DNA of 64,000 nt, taken from Monomorium pharaonis. Taxonomy: Eukaryota > Arthropoda > Insecta > Hymenoptera > Formicidae. Numbering within the stretch: position 1 is the stretch's first letter; the number at the start of each line of letters is the position of its first letter. Location of the stretch: the NCBI RefSeq assembly GCF_013373865.1, contig NC_050473.1:13523365-13587364 (forward strand). Reading direction: 5' to 3'. Below, one piece after another: positions 38,563 through 50,000 of this stretch. A program made the position numbers and the translations under genes. The notes below the pieces were generated by a model, which ran no database searches, was not told the origin of the DNA, and worked only from the letters and a program-made list of their open reading frames with translations.

Positions 38563-41500
38563 ATTTAGGTTCGTTTAGCACACCTATTTTACTTCTTAGA
38601 TAACTAAATTGCTGTTTTGCCACTGGCTTTGTAAGTATATCTGCGAGTTGCGATTTTGTATCCATATATCTTACATCTATGTCACCACGCTCATATACGT
38701 CTCGAACAAAATGATAACGCACATCTATATGCTTGGTTTTCTTGTGATACTCTGGATTGCTTGTTAATTTAATCGCCGACTGATTATCTACATACATAGG
38801 AACTTTATTGCATATAAATCCTAATTCAGATATGATTTGACGTAACCATATTGCATCCTTCGTACCCGTAGCTAGTGCAATATATTCAGCTTCGGTTGTA
38901 GAGAGCGCGACTACACGCTGTTTTTGGCTTGCCCACGATATTGCACCACCGTTTAACAAAAATACGAATCCGCTTGTCGATTTCCGCGTATCAACACATC
39001 CAGCATAATCCGCATCTGTATATCCGCATATCTCACAATTGCTCCCACTATTTCCATAAACAATTCCGAGATCTATTGTCCCCTTTAAATATCGAAAAAT
39101 CCTCTTAACCGCCTGCCAATGCTCTTGACCGTAATTAGTTAAGAATTGACTCGCTTGATTTACTGCATATTCTATATCCGGCCGACTAACTCTAGCGACA
39201 AAGAGGAGAGAGCCGACCGCTTCACGATAGGGAATATTTGCAACTTTTCTTTTCTCCTCTTCGGTTTTCGGACATTGAAATAGAGACAAATGTACTCCAG
39301 ATTCAGCAGGAACGCTTACAGGATTTGCATCTTTTAAATTAAATTTTTCAAGCAACTTTTGAACATAAATTCTTTGTCCAATTTTTACAGTACAGTTTAT
39401 ACGGTCACGATCAATCTCAACTCCGATAAATTGCTTAGCATCTCCCACTGTTATTTGGAAACTTTTCTTTAAAAAAGTTAAAACTTTATCTATTGCCTTT
39501 TTTGAACTTGACAGCAAGAGGCCATCATCTACATAAAGTGCTAAGTAAATTATTTTTCCATCTATTTTACCACAAAACACGCAATGATCACTTTCTGTTG
39601 GACAAAAATTAAAAAGCTTTAGAAATTCAACAAATTTTGAGTTCCAACAGCGAGGAGACTGTTTGAGACCGTACAAACTTTTATGCAACTTACATACCGC
39701 ATTAGGTTTTATCTTATTTTCAAAACCGCGTGGTTGATCCATGAAAATGCTCTCTTTTAAAGTACCATATAAAAAAGCCGTTTTTACGTCGAATTGAGCA
39801 ATTTCGTAATCCTCCTTAGCTGCAATAGCCAAGAGCATTCTAATGGATTCATACCGTACCACTGGTGCAAAAGTGTCAAAATAATCGACACCCTCACGCT
39901 GAGCATAGCCTCGTGCCACGAGTCTCGCCTTGTAACGCTTAATATTACCGCAAGAATCTGTCTTTTTGTTATACACCCATTTGCACCCGAGGGCTTTCTG
40001 TCCTTCTGGTAGTTCTTCAAGCGTCCATGCTTCATTTTCTCTGAGGGCGTCCATTTCTTCACACATCGCTCTTTGCCATTTATCACCATCGACACTAGCG
40101 ACTGCACTTTCATACGTCATAGGCACAGACTCGACAGCAAATGCGTAACCTTGTTCACTATAGCGGTCCGGCTCACGTAACTTATTTCTATCGCGTAATT
40201 GTCTTTTTATCAGGGTCGGTTCGTTATTCAGTTGCTCATGATCCTCAGCTTCTGAATGATCTTCAAGATGATCTTCAACTGACGACTGTGGTAGTTCACC
40301 ATCTTCTTCTCTGTCGTCTCCAAATGGCACATGAAAAACCGCTTCCTTCCTAGGCGTTTCTGTTGTCCAATTTTCTGTCATCTCGTTAAAATCCACATTA
40401 CAGCTTACATGTATCTTCTGCGTTGCAGCATCCCATAGTCGGTAATTTTTGGACTCTCCTTCATAACCAACGAAAATCATCTTTTCGCTTTTCTGATCCA
40501 GTTTCTTCCTCCTTTCTTTTGGCACATTTTTATATGCAACGCTTCCAAATACTCGCATATGTTTTACATCAGGTTTGCACTTAAACCATCTTTCATATGC
40601 AGTCATGCCATTTAATTGCTTTGAGACTGTACGATTCAAAACATATGCTGCTGTCATGACAGCTTCAGCCCATAAAATCCTAGGCACGTTTTTGGCAATT
40701 AACATTGACCTGGCACTTTCGACGAGTGTCCGCATCTCGCGTTCTGCACGCCCATTCTGTTGATGAACATACGGTGTCGACTTCTCATGAACAATTCCTT
40801 TTGCTTGCAGAAAACCACTGAATTCCTTTGACAGATATTCCTTTCCGTTATCAGTACGTAACACCTTCACTTGATTGCCTGTCTGCTTACATACAAAGGC
40901 TTCATATTCTCTGAATTTGTCAAACACTTCAGTCTTGTGTCGCATAAAGTACACCGTCCTGAAGCCAGTGTAATCGTCCTTAAACAAAACAAAATATCTT
41001 GAGCCTCGTGGAGATTCCACATTTACTGGACCACACACATCCGAATGAATCATTTCTCCTGGCCCCTCAGTTTTCTCCCGCATGCTTGAAAAATGTGGCT
41101 TTTGAGTTTGCTTACCCATTACACATGCTTCGCAAAAGAAATCTGTTCTGTTTTCAATCTGCATTCCATTGACAGCTCCAATGTCTTCTGTTTCCTTGAT
41201 GGATTTCACATTAATGTGGCCCAACCTTTCATGCCACAGCTTTAATGAATTTTGCTGCACCATATTACACTCTCCTGGTATCTTTACATCAAAAAGCATC
41301 CGGAAAAGATAACCGTAACGAACTCCTTCTGCAGATAGAGTCCCATTACTTTCTCGAACTTCGCATCTGTCACGATAACTATGAAATGAGAATTTTTTAT
41401 CAGTTATAGCTCCCACTGAAAACAGATTTCGATTTAAACCGGGAACATAGAGTACATTTGTCAACTGTCGGTCAATCTGCTTATTACCGGCACTCACCTG

Positions 41501-42556
41501 AATGTCTATTGTACCGACACCAGCCGCAGGAAGTATTCTATCTCCCGCTACTCTCACGGAACGTACCTCTTTTACAGGTCCAAGTGTACGAAAAAAATCA
41601 CGTCGGTGTGTCATGTGCATACTAGCACCTGAATCTGCTAACCACACAGAGTCGTCCTTATCCGTTGTTTCCAAAAACAGCGCTGAGATGTCACATATAT
41701 ATGCAGATCCAGATTCCTCTTCTGTTTTCGTGTTAGCCGATTTTTCCTCGATCGTCTTCTCCTTGCTACTCTTGCCGTGGGAAAGGCGTTTCTTACATTC
41801 CCGATACCAATGACCAAATTCGTGGCAATAATTACATGGATGCTTCTTCTTGGCTTCTTCTATAGTTCTGATACTTTTCTTCTTTTTACTTTGCTGATCA
41901 CTAGTATCTGATTTTTTATTATGCTTTATTCGCATACCTTTCACTTGCAATGCAAGCGATGACGCTTCTTCCTCCACAACTGTCAATCGTTTGTCTTCTC
42001 TTATAATTCTTGCAATAAGGCTTTCCTTTTTCTGCTCGGCTTTAGCGGTGCATTCCCACGCCATTGTGAATGCAGAGAATTTCGGCGGCAAACTGCTTAG
42101 CAACTTGGACATTATGGCGGCATCCGAGACCGTTTCGCCTGCATCAACCAGCTTTCTACAGATAGTTTCAAATTTTTCTATCTGAGTTGCAACAGGCTCA
42201 CTATCACTTACGCGAAACTCATAGAATTGTTGCCAACAACGCTGTTTCGCATCTTCGGTCGTATCACCATACAACACATGCAGCTTCTTCCAAATTTCCT
42301 TTGGCGTTGCGCAATTCACTAGATTAATGTGCAACGACTGATCCACCGAACCCAGCAGAATTACGGATGTCTTTGACTGACGCTTCTTCCAATCCTTCCA
42401 CTCTTTTAGCTTTGTCTCCTTGTCGGGCTGCTCGTCCGTCCCCTCGATGAATCCCATCAAATCTTGCGATTCTAGCATGAGTGACACGCCATATTTCCAC
42501 AGAACGAAATTTGTGCCATCGAATTTCGTGAGGTTGAACGCTTCCCTTTCCGCCAT
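38561..42556 (-). CDS. copia-like Gag-Pol polyprotein (1331 aa)
   Basis: Single-frame polyprotein encoding capsid and replication enzymes. The start is ATG at 42556 and the stop TAA at 38561-38563. Residues 1-200 resemble the copia-type Gag region (KFDGTNFVLWK near the start). A CCHC zinc knuckle C-X2-C-X4-H-X4-C spans 241-254. Aspartic protease has DSGAS at 308-312. An HHCC zinc-binding pre-integrase module uses H442, H447, C475 and C478. The integrase core has D506, D569 and E605, exact D,D-35-E spacing. Reverse transcriptase (about 840-1090) has FDVKTAFLYG with D923 and the YVDD box at 1008-1011. RNase H has D1181/D1183, E1222/E1224 and D1257. Fly copia is of similar length (about 1400 aa). 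There is no frameshift, internal stop or missing catalytic residue, so the product should be functional. How Gag is overproduced relative to Pol is not visible; copia does it by splicing. Confidence 0.97.
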   Translation of the reverse strand: MAEREAFNLTKFDGTNFVLWKYGVSLMLESQDLMGFIEGTDEQPDKETKLKEWKDWKKRQSKTSVILLGSVDQSLHINLVNCATPKEIWKKLHVLYGDTTEDAKQRCWQQFYEFRVSDSEPVATQIEKFETICRKLVDAGETVSDAAIMSKLLSSLPPKFSAFTMAWECTAKAEQKKESLIARIIREDKRLTVVEEEASSLALQVKGMRIKHNKKSDTSDQQSKKKKSIRTIEEAKKKHPCNYCHEFGHWYRECKKRLSHGKSSKEKTIEEKSANTKTEEESGSAYICDISALFLETTDKDDSVWLADSGASMHMTHRRDFFRTLGPVKEVRSVRVAGDRILPAAGVGTIDIQVSAGNKQIDRQLTNVLYVPGLNRNLFSVGAITDKKFSFHSYRDRCEVRESNGTLSAEGVRYGYLFRMLFDVKIPGECNMVQQNSLKLWHERLGHINVKSIKETEDIGAVNGMQIENRTDFFCEACVMGKQTQKPHFSSMREKTEGPGEMIHSDVCGPVNVESPRGSRYFVLFKDDYTGFRTVYFMRHKTEVFDKFREYEAFVCKQTGNQVKVLRTDNGKEYLSKEFSGFLQAKGIVHEKSTPYVHQQNGRAEREMRTLVESARSMLIAKNVPRILWAEAVMTAAYVLNRTVSKQLNGMTAYERWFKCKPDVKHMRVFGSVAYKNVPKERRKKLDQKSEKMIFVGYEGESKNYRLWDAATQKIHVSCNVDFNEMTENWTTETPRKEAVFHVPFGDDREEDGELPQSSVEDHLEDHSEAEDHEQLNNEPTLIKRQLRDRNKLREPDRYSEQGYAFAVESVPMTYESAVASVDGDKWQRAMCEEMDALRENEAWTLEELPEGQKALGCKWVYNKKTDSCGNIKRYKARLVARGYAQREGVDYFDTFAPVVRYESIRMLLAIAAKEDYEIAQFDVKTAFLYGTLKESIFMDQPRGFENKIKPNAVCKLHKSLYGLKQSPRCWNSKFVEFLKLFNFCPTESDHCVFCGKIDGKIIYLALYVDDGLLLSSSKKAIDKVLTFLKKSFQITVGDAKQFIGVEIDRDRINCTVKIGQRIYVQKLLEKFNLKDANPVSVPAESGVHLSLFQCPKTEEEKRKVANIPYREAVGSLLFVARVSRPDIEYAVNQASQFLTNYGQEHWQAVKRIFRYLKGTIDLGIVYGNSGSNCEICGYTDADYAGCVDTRKSTSGFVFLLNGGAISWASQKQRVVALSTTEAEYIALATGTKDAIWLRQIISELGFICNKVPMYVDNQSAIKLTSNPEYHKKTKHIDVRYHFVRDVYERGDIDVRYMDTKSQLADILTKPVAKQQFSYLRSKIGVLNEPK

Positions 42557-42681
42557 TCTTACTCAAGGCGAAAAAAGAGGATGTACTACACGACAGAGCA
42601 CAACCGAACTCAGACAACCACGAGAATATATATATTTAGGTTAACCGACCACGAACAGGGCACTCAAGCAATAACACACGC
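42557..42681 (-). other. Leader of the copia-like element
   Basis: About 125 nt between the primer-binding region and the Gag-Pol ATG, preserved intact. It would hold the packaging signal and possibly a splice donor. I see no long upstream frame on the coding strand that would block initiation at 42556. Confidence 0.7.
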
Positions 42682-42712
42682 GGCGCAGTGGAAGCGTGCT
42701 GGGCCCATAACC
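42682..42712 (-). other. Primer-binding region matching the 5' half of initiator tRNA-Met
   Basis: Directly inside the 5' LTR. The plus strand reads as initiator tRNA-Met from about nucleotide 9 to 39, ending in the anticodon loop (GGGCCCATAACC beside the LTR). The element's minus-strand RNA is therefore complementary to the tRNA's D arm, anticodon stem and loop. Fly copia is known to prime from a cleaved 5' half of initiator tRNA-Met at this same loop, so the same mechanism is inferred. The match here runs 31 nt, longer than the roughly 15 nt I recall for fly copia. The tRNA comparison is from memory. Confidence 0.85.
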
Positions 42713-42946
42713 TGTTGGAATTTTCTTAGGTTAACATGCCGCGTGATCCTTCTCGTGCAGGATGGTAGAGCGTACTGACTAGCGACAAAGACGACAAGTG
42801 ACAAAAGCAAGAGAGCGAGTATAGACTGCGCGCTAGTGGTACCCGGTAACAGCCATGAAACTAAAAAACAAAGAAAGAACGCAGCATATCGCAAGCACTG
42901 GTACTGAATGAAGCATGAACGACCTAAATACTTTAATTTTCCAACA
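42713..42946 (-). repeat. 5' LTR of the copia-like element
   Basis: The 234-bp LTR lying upstream of Gag-Pol on the minus strand. It should carry the promoter and transcription start. Ends are the 8-bp inverted pair TGTTGGAA/TTCCAACA. It is identical to 38320-38553. An AT-rich CTATACTC stretch in the middle could act as a weak TATA or initiator, but I cannot assign U3-R-U5 boundaries. Confidence 0.97.
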
Positions 42947-42951
42947 AAAGA
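42947..42951. repeat. Target-site duplication, right copy (AAAGA)
   Basis: Five bases directly after the right LTR, matching 38315-38319 and confirming integrase-mediated insertion with both ends intact. Confidence 0.93.
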
Positions 42952-44618
42952 CAAAGAGAAAATTGAAAACATCGTAAAGGAGAGTATAAATTGAGTAATA
43001 TTATATTAGCCTTTTTTAAGAAAAGTTTTATTAAAAATAAAAATCATTAAGAAAGGTTTTGATATCAATACAATTTAGGAGAGTTTTTAGTAATTGATTT
43101 TTATCCATTCTTTCCAAATAGTTTGTGTGATTTGAAATTCTTAAATCGTTAACATGGCAAGAGATAAAAGGGGGGTTGATAATTCCGAATAAATCTCAAG
43201 AAGCTGAATCGCAATATTATGCTTCTAGTAAATAAAGTACAGACGCTTCCATTAGCGAGAGGAAATATTTTAGAGGAAGAAAACTTCCGTGACTAATTTC
43301 CAGGACGTCGTGGAATATCGCGGAAGTGGGATATTATTCTCGACAAGGAAAGGATTGAGGAAAGTTACACAACGACTCGTTTGCTTTGAGTATCTTGCCG
43401 CGAAATCTTTTGCGAGAGCTTTTTCGCGCCTTTATCGCCATCAAAATTTTTCCCCGCCGTGGAACATTTCGGAAGCTACAAAGAACAAGACAGAGGCGCT
43501 TGTAAATCCAGCATATTTGTTCCGATATTTTTACAAGAAAAGCAAGAAGCTCGTCGATGTAGATAGATATTGTAATTTTATTCCAGTTTCAACGCGTGTT
43601 ATTTTTTCTTGTTTATCTTTTAATGCGCTATGCTGTCAATCGCGTCTCTGTGTCGCGTTGTTTTTCTCTTTCTCTCCGTTTTCTTTATCCTCTCTTCAGC
43701 TTCTCTCTTTGCCTCTCTTCTCGCGTTTCACGCATACGCTCGCGCTCACTCTGGCATTCCTCGCCATCGAAATAACTATTATTACGAGTCGGATCCGGGA
43801 CAAGAGACGACGATAGTCTCCTCCTTCCTTCTTCTCGTTCTTCCTATCCCTTCCTTGTCCACTACCCGGCTCCCCCGGCCGATCCCTCGCAGACCCCACA
43901 GAATCCACGGAGCTTGTTTTATTCTCGCCTCGTATCGAGTCATCTCTGGTGGACGGAACACTCGGTTTACACCGAGTGATAATTACAGCGAAAGTAGGTG
44001 AAACTCCACTCGAAAATTGAACGCCACGCAATAACAGTTTACAGAACATAAATCGTCGTCGCGTGTTCCGTTAATAAAATTTTATCATGAAAACAGCGTT
44101 GTCGAATTTTTTAATAAACGAATAACATTTCATATAATACCAAAATTATATATGTATAGCTTTTCGCTGGTTAACGAATTAATCAACTCGATAATTTTTA
44201 CATTAATTTTATATTAGGAATTAATAGACATTGTTATTTTATATCTTTATAATTATTGCGACACAATAATTTTATTGTGTTCACAATTAACTTCCTGTCT
44301 CTCTTTTTATTTTATTTATTATTACAAGTTTGTCATTATATATTTCTTAACTTTTTTGTTTCGAAAAGGCAGAATAAGTCTTTATGTACATTTAGCTATT
44401 TATATAAATTTTTTCAATTTTTTATCTTGGTAAGTTTTAACTTTCAATTCTCGCATGCCTTATTTTCTTTACTGTCGCTTTATTTACGACTATGCATTGA
44501 CCCGCATCCGACTGACGAGCGACGAACTCGAGGAGACATCCTATCGTTGCTGCGGCATGACGATGGGTGGCTTTATCGGAATGGGTGGCTGCGAGACGAT
44601 ACAGCCACCGTCAGCCGT

Positions 44619-44640
44619 ACGCACGCACGCACGCACGCAC
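44619..44640. repeat. (ACGC)n microsatellite
   Basis: About five ACGC units. Confidence 0.85.
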
Positions 44641-44816
44641 CTACCATCGCATTATTCCATTACGATAAATAACCGGACAGCCAATCGTTCTTCGGCGTTA
44701 CTTCCCCGGCTATTGGGAACACTTTTCCGTCGGCCAGATCAACACTTGTTTAACGCGGTCGCTCGGGACCGTGTCTCTCTTGTCACGCGTTTGTCGCCTT
44801 CGTCGCAATAACGGCT

Positions 44817-44839
44817 GTCGTCGTCGTCGTCGTCGTCGA
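44817..44839. repeat. (CGT)n microsatellite
   Basis: About seven and a half CGT units. Confidence 0.88.
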
Positions 44840-46854
44840 GGTTCCTCCCTCCGCGGGATGCATACCTCCGGCGATTCTATTATTATAGTCGCGTACTTCC
44901 TCCTCGACATATTTATACTCGTGCGGACAGATTTCGCGGCCGGTTTCTTTCCACGATCAGAGCCGTTTAAATTTAATAGGCTGTCTGTTCCGACGCTTAA
45001 TCATCATCGAAACCTTTACTTTGCGATTACCACAAGTTATCGACTTCAATGTCAGGTGATTTTAGATATATCGATATGCAATATCGGCATGGCTTATAGT
45101 AATTAAGAGAAAATTCGCTATAATAAAAAACAAAATTAATAATTAATATATTATTATTAATTAATGTGATGTAATCATATTTGTAAATTTGTATGTTATA
45201 ATTATGAACGCACATTGACGTTAATATATTAATATTTTAATATATGTAAATATTTATAAAACGATTAAAAAGAAGAAATTTTCAAATTATGTTTTGTATA
45301 AAATTGTCAAATATTTTTATTATGACATATTTATTGTTTCAACGTGATTTTATAAAATTCCTATAAAGTTTATCATAACTAATCAGATATATCTGAGATA
45401 TTAAAAATATTAGAAATAATTACATTTATATTACGACATTGTTGCTCTTTGTTGCCAAATTCTTTATACATTTATAATATGGATGTTGCTTAACGATTTG
45501 CGACTTCACAAACTAACAATAAGTGACGAGACAATACGTCCGTGAATTTATGCAATTCTTCGAATATGAAACTTACGTAACGTCTAATAGGACAGTGCTT
45601 CCCAGACGGTGAAAATAACACTTCCGCGAGAAATGATCTCATAACCTCGTTTCTTAGTTTCTTATCATTCTCGACTATTTTTTCATCTATATTTTTAAGT
45701 TTAGTTAGAAATGTCGCGCATTCTTTTGAAAGAATGGCCAAATAAACAAAATATTGCTTTTAATGAAATTTACCTTTATCAGTTATTTTCGGACGCCGAT
45801 AGAATGTCGTTTATTTATATATTTAACTACCGCTTTAATTATATCTATAATTAATATCTCCCGATAGACCCTCGAATTAAATTACTTTTATCGAAGATAT
45901 TCGACATATTATCGAAAATTTTATAATTTAATTACAAATACTTAAAGATGGTACGATTACAAGTACGATTTACAAATATAGCGATTTACACAGACACGTT
46001 AATTTCATCCGGAAGAAAAAAAAAGGATCGCGAAACCTTTCATTCCGTAGCTTTAAAGGGACATTATTTTGCCGCTCTAAATAATATCTCCCTCATAAAG
46101 CCGTCAATTGTGTCATGTCCCCTCAATACTCGTGTAACATCGATTAATACCGGGCCGGTCGGTCACGTGGCCTACTGAATAATTTTACGCGAATCTATTT
46201 TGATGTGCCGACCATCGTTTATTCATACGTCTGACGTAAAACTTTCCGCTATCTGCGCCGCCGGGTCGATGCATATACGCCCGACAAAATAGTTTAGCAT
46301 ACTAATTACTTTTAGTCTGTAGAACGCGTATTAGACTAAACATGCCTATTGTGTTACACGAATGATCATACAATAGAATATGTTGCACATGCATGAACTA
46401 TCGTTGCGCTATCGTGTTTTCTCGTTGAACTATGCGACACAACTTGTATATCAGGTATACATAGAAGTAATTTCAGTCTACATTTGATACGTCTTTCACC
46501 AAGATTTTATCGCGGCGAACTATAACGAATCTCTTATGAAAGAAAACGGTGAATTTCTAGCTGGAAAAAATTAAGTTCAAAATTTGATCGAGATATCTTT
46601 GTATTTCTAATTATTTTTGTCTCCCGTGTGTCCCACAGCGGCATTTCTGCTCGGTGATTCACGCGCGTGATTTTTCGTTCAAGACAGAAGCGAAACGAGT
46701 GCAGTTAAGTATTCGGGCGTCAAGTAAAATAAAGCGAAGGTGGGCGAAAATTTGGTCGATTTTAGCGCGGCTCGCCGAGTGGGCGGTCGCCACGTCGCAC
46801 TATTGTTTCTCATTGCCCAGCGGACGCTTCCTGTTGGCAAGCACTTCCTAGTGG

Positions 46855-47071
46855 CGTATTTATACACGCTACTACCAGACGCAGATCCGCGTTCCTGGTA
46901 CACACTAGCCGTGTCCCTCCCCGTGTGTCGGCGCGATTCCTTTGGCTTATATTAGGCGCGATCGTCTCCCGCGAGCCGTACGCGCGATTCTCGGATCTCA
47001 ATTTAGCAAGGTGGGTCTTCTACGAGCCAATAAACTCGATAAATCCGGAACGTGTATCTGTTAATACATAG
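46855..47071 (+). promoter_or_regulatory. Possible TATA-type alternative promoter and exon
   Basis: TATTTATAC near 46857 lies in a CpG-rich block. Two donor-like sites follow: CAAG|GTGGGT near 47009 and the stronger CATAG|GTGAGT with the exon side ending at 47071. A start near 46885 would give a short non-coding exon that could splice to the aop acceptor at 63013. This is speculative but is one of the better plus-strand promoter-donor pairs between 29 and 63 kb. Confidence 0.22.
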
Positions 47072-47077
47072 GTGAGT

Positions 47078-50000
47078 TAGCACGAGTAAAACTTACTGCA
47101 TGCGGAAATGTACCGGTTTCTTTAATAATTTGTTTCTTTTTTCCTTAGTTTTTGACAAGATTCGATTATCTTTTTTTTTTTGTTTCATATTATATTAAAA
47201 ATTAGGGATACTATTTTACGGTCCATTTGAAGGTTTTGACCTGAGTACAATTTAACCTTGTCTCTCCCCAAAGGTTTACTGAATTTAATTATATTATTGT
47301 ATCATGTTATATTAAAAAATGCATTTAAGATCAACAAGCAGATCAATTATAAAAAATTGCATTAATTTACTTTAGAATTTATAATTTTACTAATATTTAT
47401 TTTTACTAAAAAATAACCATTAAACTATTGTATTATACATCAAGGGACAAGTCTGTGGCTAATAGCAAAGTTTATGATCGCCGAGTATAATGTGTATTTA
47501 ACGTGCTGGTCATTAAAGGCGACCGCGGGGAATATATTTTGTCGACATTATACAAACACGTCTTTCTTTCTCTTTCTCTTTCTCATTTTCCGTGTATTCC
47601 GCAACACGGATGCACATGTTTGCATTTAAGTTCTTAGAAGTAAACTTATAAATATTTTTTTTAATTTTTATCGCTTCTGTTTTTTTCCCCTCCCTATGAA
47701 ATACATCTTAATCCTCTAGAGATAGATTGCTCTGTCACAAGAGATATTCCATTTCTTGCCGTATCAAGAACGTTTACGAATCGTTAAGCAGTAATTAGAT
47801 GAAATGTACGCTTCTTGGCATTTCTGATGTTTCAATTTTTGTATAGGCAATAATAAGAAAAAAAAGTTGTTTGATACGTTTGGAATTTCAGCTGATATAA
47901 AAATGAAATATATTTGAAACCTCGATAAGAAGGGAAAGAAATAAACAAGAAGAATAGCATAGTAAATCTTTTAAAAATTTCGGATTCACTATACTACTTG
48001 AATAGTCACGAGCGAAAGAGAAACATAGAGAAAAAAGGTGGGGGAGAGGGTAGGTAGAGAAACGGAAGAACGTTTCTCTATCTTTCTAAGAGGAATGGAA
48101 GGAGGAGGCTGTTTCCCATGACGAGAGAGCTGATGCCGAGGGTGAACCAAGCTTTTTATCGACTTCCGGCGGTACTTGCATGCACGTGCATCAGGAGGCC
48201 ACACGCTGCTCTCTTTGTGCCGACAGTGGTTCTCAGTCAACGTCATCCAAAGCGCGTAACAGGTTGTCGATTTCTCGTCGCGGCCGGCTGCCTCGGCATT
48301 GCCGATATACACTACTTCGGTACTACCCACAAGTGGCTGTATATATCTTATTCGAACGTGAATAAATCCGTAATAATCCCGTACCTTCAGGGTGATGTTT
48401 CGAGCAGGGAGGTGATCCTCTCGAGGAAGTACATCACGGAATACATGGACTGGAACAAGTGAGATTATCTCGAATGATCAACGGGTACGATACCTCCGAG
48501 TGCTAATTGTTAAAGATCGTTCCTTAATAACAGTATACACCGATGCCGGACCTTTCGTGCTGGACCTTTCAGTCGCGAATGCTTTCGCGAGTGTTACGTG
48601 TAAACCTCTCTGGTCACCAGCGGCGAACTCGCATGTGGAACACCGCTCGAGGGCGACGCGGATCCAGTTCCACAACGTATCTGCCTCGAGATCTTCGAAA
48701 CGAGCAGTGCTCGCCCGTTCGAGAGCATTGCGGCGCGATCGCTTCCGTCTCGGGCGAGATGCAAGATACAGGCGCGGTGGTGTTTCTCCAGGAATTCTTT
48801 TTCATCTTTCTTCCGCCGGGGAAGGAATGAGGGTAATCAAATAACGACCAGCGATAGAATCGCCATAATTACGGTAACGTGTTAAAGTGCAACCATTATT
48901 TATGTCCCCATGCAATTTCGTACAACATTGATATATGTTGCCGCAACAATTATACTTTATCGCACCTCGCCACAAATTCTTTTGTCACTGCGTTGCAATT
49001 TTAAAATTTCGATCTCGTAACGTTGGTGATGGAGAGCAAACGATGAAGTACGCGTATAAGGACGAGTATCATTTTCCTCGGAATCGCCGGTCGTGCGTAG
49101 CGAAACGCGTCTCACGGAGACGCGTGCGAAATCGCCAACAGGTGTTGCCGACTTATGTGATTTTATATACCTGACGGCGATCGTGCGTAATTGCACCGCA
49201 ATTTATCGCGGCGCGCGCGCTCGTTATGAAGAGACTTGGGATTTAAATTTGATCGCGCTTTCCTCTGAAGTAGAAGAATACTGTTTGTATTTACGACCTA
49301 TAAAAATTCCTACAAAGTACGTGTCTACGTTCAGCGTTCGATTTCTTTCGAGAAAGAGAGACCGCCCTGATTTTCCTCCCCGAGACACTTAATTCCCGAG
49401 AGATCACTTGGAAAAATACTATACGAGTATTGGAAAATCTTTTAAGAATTTTAATGAGAATTGTAAACTTAAACATAAGAGCCTTCGTATTGCCCGCGTA
49501 GTCTCACGTAATGCTGGGCAATGATCATTTCTGCCTCGTAGCGATCTCGCGTTAATTTTCACAAGGCAAACATCCCGGACCACGTCTGACATGTCGACAT
49601 TGGCGGGCAGGTGCCTCGAAACTATCAGCGGGAGCAGAGAGAAGGAAACGAAGCGAATTGAAGGGAATGACGGCAGTGAGTGTCGAGGGCACGGAGGAAA
49701 GAAGCAGGAGACGAATGGAGGGAGGGGGTGGCGGACGAGTAAGGGTCACTGACACGTCGTCGAGTCGAGTCGTTTTATCGGTCGAGTGCGCAGCCCACAT
49801 GGTTAAGCTACGTTCACGTTCCCCTTTCATTCCGCTTTCCTTGTCGAGATTTGATCTCTCATCTGCTCTTCTTTTTACATTTCCTACATTAAATTAATAT
49901 GTATTTTTCGTGATTGTGCGCGTGAAGAGCAGGAGATAATAATTGAATTCATTTGACAGACGTGAACTCACGTATTACTTCGCACATTTCGCGAATAATG

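Larger units (their letters stand above)
38320..42946 (-). mobile_element. Complete copia-type (Ty1/copia) LTR retrotransposon
   Basis: A 4627-bp element on the minus strand. It is bounded by 234-bp direct LTRs (38320-38553 and 42713-42946) that I read as identical at every position, each starting TGTTGGAA and ending TTCCAACA. The flanking 5-bp duplication AAAGA occurs at 38315-38319 and 42947-42951. In transcription order it contains the 5' LTR, a tRNA-derived primer site, a leader of about 150 nt, one Gag-Pol frame, a polypurine tract and the 3' LTR. Domain order protease, integrase, RT, RNase H is diagnostic of the copia superfamily rather than gypsy or BEL. Identical LTRs, a perfect target duplication and an unbroken frame indicate a very recent insertion. 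It lies in the non-coding DNA upstream of the aop coding exons, antisense to that gene. Confidence 0.98.
42952..46639. other. Non-coding DNA right of the retrotransposon
   Basis: Continues the sequence interrupted at 38319. A CT- and CpG-rich block at 43280-44000 gives compositional frames. An ACGC run (44619-44640) and a CGT run (44817-44839) follow, then AT-rich DNA. A minus-strand frame at 45490-45762 has protein-like composition but no supporting signals. Confidence 0.45.

Noticed and set aside
39784..42617. Smaller frames on both strands within the retrotransposon
   Set aside because: They are out-of-phase shadows of the single Gag-Pol frame.
42682..42712. A partial initiator tRNA-Met gene
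   Set aside because: Only about nucleotides 9-39 are present, with no acceptor or T arm, and it abuts an LTR in the primer-site position, so it is part of the retrotransposon.
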